Shown here: positions 5,077 through 6,224 of the stretch, piece after piece
Position numbering within the stretch: the first letter of the stretch is position 1
How the letters are laid out: each line of letters opens with the position of its first letter
DNA from: an uncultured Faecalibacterium sp.
GTDB taxonomy: Bacteria; Bacillota; Clostridia; Oscillospirales; Ruminococcaceae
Assembly (NCBI GenBank): GCA_937917475.1
Contig: CALDNF010000109.1
Span: forward strand, 1 to 6,224
Reading direction: 5' to 3'
DNA length: 6,224 nucleotides
Program-made: the position numbers and the translations under genes
The notes under the pieces: generated by a model
What the model was told of the DNA's origin: nothing
Databases searched by the model: none
Seen by the model: the letters and a program-made list of their open reading frames with translations, nothing else

Positions 5077-5182
5077 TTGTTCCCGCTTTCCCTCCGCCGG
5101 TGCTCCTGATCGAGCAGGACCCGGCGTCTGCAAGGCTTTTCCCGGTTGCTCGGCCTGAAGGGAACTCAAATATTTTCGCACC
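5077..5182 (+). other. Possibly structured 3' untranslated region of queT
   Basis: No gene is seen here. TTGTTCCC (5077-5084) can pair with GGGAACTCAA (5160-5169, one bulge). Inside that closing stem is a hairpin CGCCGG-TGCTC (5095-5105) with GAGCA-GGAC-CCGGCG (5112-5126). A weaker pairing AGGC (5133-5136) with GCCT (5153-5156) follows. This would be a three-way-junction shape. No promoter is visible inside, so it would belong to the queT transcript. It matches no RNA family I recognise and may be incidental structure. Confidence 0.35.
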
Positions 5183-5216
5183 AAAGCTGTCGCATTTTGC
5201 GGCGGCTTTTTAATTT
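5183..5216 (+). terminator. Rho-independent terminator of the queT transcript
   Basis: AGCTGTCGCA (5185-5194) pairs with TGCGGCGGCT (5198-5207), with two G-U pairs and a TTT loop. The flanking AA (5183-5184) pairs with part of the run TTTTT (5207-5211). The tail continues as AATTT. Confidence 0.9.
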
Positions 5217-5244
5217 CTTAGCCATTTCTTCATTTTCCGGGCAC

Positions 5245-5282
5245 GATTTTACAGAATGTTCATTCAAATCTGCGATAAAATC
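5245..5282. repeat. Nested inverted repeat upstream of the secA promoter
   Basis: GATTTTA (5245-5251) is the exact reverse complement of TAAAATC (5276-5282). Immediately inside, CAGA (5252-5255) matches TCTG (5269-5272). An inner GAATG (5254-5258) matches CATTC (5261-5265). The block ends 11 bases before the -35 box. It is AT-rich and without a T-tail, so it is more likely an operator or incidental than a terminator. Confidence 0.45.
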
Positions 5283-5293
5283 AGACTGTGGGT

Positions 5294-5322
5294 TTGACGC
5301 TTTTTGCGCTTTGGTGTATCAT
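5294..5322 (+). promoter_or_regulatory. Sigma-A promoter of secA
   Basis: The -35 is TTGACG (5294-5299), the spacer 17 bases, and the -10 TATCAT (5317-5322). Transcription would start near 5329, leaving a leader of about 68 bases that contains a small hairpin GGGCA/TGCCC (5350-5363). The rest of the 5212-5293 stretch is AT-rich and shows no gene. Confidence 0.82.
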
Positions 5323-5396
5323 ATAGATGTATCTGTGTTTTTACGTTTCGGGCAGTTTTGCCCCAACTTGAATCTTGGAATAGACGAGGTGTAACA

Positions 5397-6224
<828 letters not shown>

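Noticed and set aside
5077..5182. SRP RNA, T-box or tRNA in the queT-secA gap
   Set aside because: The conserved SRP apical loop, the T-box AGGGUGGNACCGCG-like sequence and the tRNA T-arm were all looked for and not found.

Overview
The window is ordinary chromosomal DNA of a GC-rich, low-redox Firmicute. Faecalibacterium (F. prausnitzii or a close relative, Oscillospiraceae/Ruminococcaceae) is the best fit. The evidence is strong AGGAGG-type ribosome sites, sigma-A-like promoters, an [FeFe] hydrogenase, and above all a leader upstream of queT whose segments match the class III preQ1 riboswitch, an RNA class best known from Faecalibacterium. No mobile element, CRISPR array, tRNA or rRNA is visible.

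Layout. (1) Bases 1-920 are the 3' part of an [FeFe] hydrogenase gene, closed by a strong terminator (943-983). (2) Bases 984-1619 hold a promoter region rich in inverted repeats and a small secreted protein that resembles a single NEAT domain. (3) A perfect palindromic terminator (1630-1668) lies between that gene and a convergent 70-residue glycine-zipper membrane protein on the minus strand (1668-1880). (4) Bases 1881-2053 are a divergent intergenic region with spaced GTATAC repeats and an extended -10 promoter. It drives a tight three-gene operon: pyridoxamine/pyridoxal kinase, trmL and a DegV-family lipid-binding protein (2054-4285). A long compound hairpin terminator ends the operon (4301-4370). 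(5) Bases 4380-5076 hold a near-consensus promoter, a preQ1-III riboswitch and queT, the substrate-binding subunit of an ECF transporter for queuosine precursors. A structured 3' region and a terminator (5183-5216) follow. (6) From about 5294 a new promoter drives secA, whose first 276 codons lie in the window.

How the genes relate. queT and its riboswitch form a feedback unit: preQ1 bound to the leader RNA should hide the queT ribosome site when precursor is plentiful. TrmL and queuosine both modify tRNA wobble position 34, but on different tRNAs, so that link is only thematic. The hydrogenase fits a fermentative anaerobe. SecA is general protein export and would also export the NEAT-like protein.

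No new multi-gene system is apparent. The points most worth a second look are the riboswitch with a possible competing hairpin at its 5' end, the solitary NEAT-like protein that lacks the usual heme-binding tyrosines and has a hairpin-rich leader, the B-type signature of the hydrogenase, and a possibly structured RNA segment after queT.
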